Origin: Bacillota bacterium
Lineage (GTDB): Bacteria > Bacillota > Clostridia > Lachnospirales > Lachnospiraceae
NCBI GenBank assembly: GCA_023387655.1
Contig: JAEWHR010000082.1
Location: forward strand, 1-6,734
Length of the DNA: 6,734 nucleotides
Reading direction: 5' to 3'
The notes beneath the pieces are model-generated. The model saw only the letters and a program-made list of their open reading frames with translations, made no database searches and was not told the origin of the DNA. Positions 6,199 to 6,734 of this stretch are shown here, one piece after another. The position numbers and the translations under genes are program-made. The first letter of the stretch is position 1; each line of letters begins with the position of its first letter.

Positions 6199-6227
6199 TT
6201 GACGTTTGGTTAAAATGGTAGTATGTT
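6199..6227 (+). promoter_or_regulatory. Sigma-A-like promoter, distal, for the second GH51 gene
   Basis: TTGACG (6199-6204) is followed after 17 bases by TATGTT (6222-6227): five of six at -35, four of six at -10, optimal spacing. It would start transcription near 6234, more than 300 bases before the start codon, immediately upstream of the inverted repeat at 6254-6275. Confidence 0.45.
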
Positions 6228-6253
6228 AGATATATGTTAAATATTTAATAAAG

Positions 6254-6275
6254 TATTTCATTATGTAGTGAAATA
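6254..6275. promoter_or_regulatory. TATTTCA-N8-TGAAATA inverted repeat, candidate operator
   Basis: The 7-bp arms at 6254-6260 and 6269-6275 are exact reverse complements with an 8-base spacer. It lies about 20 bp after the predicted start of the distal promoter and about 60 bp before the proximal -35 box. Its TTCA...TGAA layout and size resemble the near-palindrome at 2443-2465 (7-bp arms, 9-base spacer). Confidence 0.35.
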
Positions 6276-6336
6276 TAATAAGAAATAAGGCAATTAGGTT
6301 AAGTACATAGTGAAACATTCTTTTTCAAGTTCGTTT

Positions 6337-6364
6337 TTGACATGAAATTCTTTTATATTATTAT
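6337..6364 (+). promoter_or_regulatory. Sigma-A-like promoter, proximal, for the second GH51 gene
   Basis: A perfect TTGACA (6337-6342) is followed after 16 bases by TATTAT (6359-6364, five of six). Transcription would start near 6371 and give a leader of roughly 175 bases. The first copy of the 19-bp direct repeat fills the spacer of this promoter and the second begins at about +1. Confidence 0.55.
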
Positions 6365-6388
6365 TGAATCATGAAATTCTTTAATATT
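6341..6388 (+). repeat. 19-bp direct repeat across the proximal GH51 promoter
   Basis: The unit CATGAAATTCTTTWATATT occurs at 6341-6359 and 6370-6388 with one difference, 29 bp start to start. A looser third copy, TGAAACATTCTTTTT, begins at 6311. The copies overlay the promoter spacer and the transcription start, which fits a pair of regulator sites. The background is very AT-rich, but 18 of 19 identical bases is hard to ascribe to chance. Confidence 0.7.
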
Positions 6389-6547
6389 GATATTTAAATC
6401 AAGGGATACAACATTAAACAGAGTTACTAGTGTTAAAAACAGACTGTAATGACTTGCATTATTTAAGCTTACTTGGTTATGAAAGAGAAGTGTGAGAAAA
6501 GGTACCATGCTAAATACAAGTTAAGAACAGAAAGGATGGAACAAAAA

Positions 6548-6734
6548 ATGAAACTTTATATGAGTCCAAATAGAATTGTGGGGCATATCAACCCTGAAAT
6601 ATATGGCCATTTCTCAGAACATTTGGGAAGATGTATCTATGAAGGGGTGTTTGTTGGTGAAGATTCTACGATTCCTAATATTAATGGAATGAGAAAAGAT
6701 GTGGTAGATGCCTTAAAAGACATGAAAATTCCAG
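6548..6734 (+). CDS. Alpha-L-arabinofuranosidase, GH51 short type, N-terminal part (3' truncated)
   Basis: Sixty-two residues are visible before the window ends. After MKLYMSPNRIVGHI comes NPEIYGHFSEHLGRCIYEGV, then NGMRKDVVDALKDMKIP; this is the usual opening of bacterial cytoplasmic GH51 enzymes (IYGxFxEHLGRxxYxG ... NGxRxDVxxALKxxxxP), just before the expected RxPGG strand. No signal peptide is present, so it should act in the cytoplasm, releasing L-arabinose from imported arabino-oligosaccharides. The catalytic glutamates lie beyond the window. ATG 6548 is preferred because AAGGATGG (6531-6538) precedes it by nine bases and the family motif starts soon after; in-frame ATGs at 6536 and 6479 would add 4 or 23 non-conserved residues. 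It is divergent from the fusion regulator. Confidence 0.88.
   Translation, partial: MKLYMSPNRIVGHINPEIYGHFSEHLGRCIYEGVFVGEDSTIPNINGMRKDVVDALKDMKIP

Noticed and set aside
6479..6547. N-terminal extension of the second GH51 gene from ATG 6479
   Set aside because: The 23 extra residues are highly charged and unlike the family, and no ribosome site precedes that ATG, while AAGGATGG precedes 6548.

Overview
The window looks like chromosomal DNA of a plant-polysaccharide-degrading, low-GC Gram-positive anaerobe. Lachnospiraceae of the Lachnoclostridium (Clostridium) phytofermentans type fit best. Grounds: AT-rich sequence, strong AGGAGG-type ribosome binding sites, sigma-A-like promoters, hydrolases made as lipoproteins, and two types of GH51 enzyme beside a GH43 arabinanase. 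The species is an inference from style, not from a search.

Layout, left to right. (1) 1-189, + strand: the 3' end of a YitT-like membrane protein, closed by a perfect 10-bp hairpin. (2) 250-2415, - strand: a 721-aa lipoprotein GH51 alpha-L-arabinofuranosidase of the long type with a CBM4/9-like insert. (3) 2416-2925: a divergent control region with back-to-back promoters, a 23-bp near-palindrome, a possible 41-aa membrane peptide gene and a three-copy 18/19-bp repeat. (4) 2926-4590, + strand: a 554-aa lipoprotein GH43 endo-1,5-alpha-L-arabinanase. (5) 4591-4936: a convergent gap with a strong bidirectional terminator. (6) 4937-5878, - strand: a 313-aa regulator with an ArsR-type winged helix fused to a large beta-rich domain of unknown ligand. 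(7) 5879-6547: a second divergent control region with two promoter candidates and several repeats. (8) 6548-6734, + strand: the 5' end of a short-type, probably cytoplasmic GH51 arabinofuranosidase.

Together this reads as an arabinan utilisation locus. The surface GH43 enzyme would cut the alpha-1,5-arabinan backbone, the surface GH51 enzyme would trim arabinofuranosyl branches or ends, and the cytoplasmic GH51 enzyme would finish imported arabino-oligosaccharides. The fusion regulator lies between these genes and is the natural candidate for controlling them. No transporter or arabinose-catabolism gene is visible here.

The enzymes are well-known families. The less ordinary items are the fusion regulator and its possible shared TTCA/TGAA operators, the small membrane ORF behind a near-consensus promoter, and the repeat arrays at the GH43 and GH51 promoters. 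I see no CRISPR array, tRNA, rRNA, insertion sequence or phage gene.
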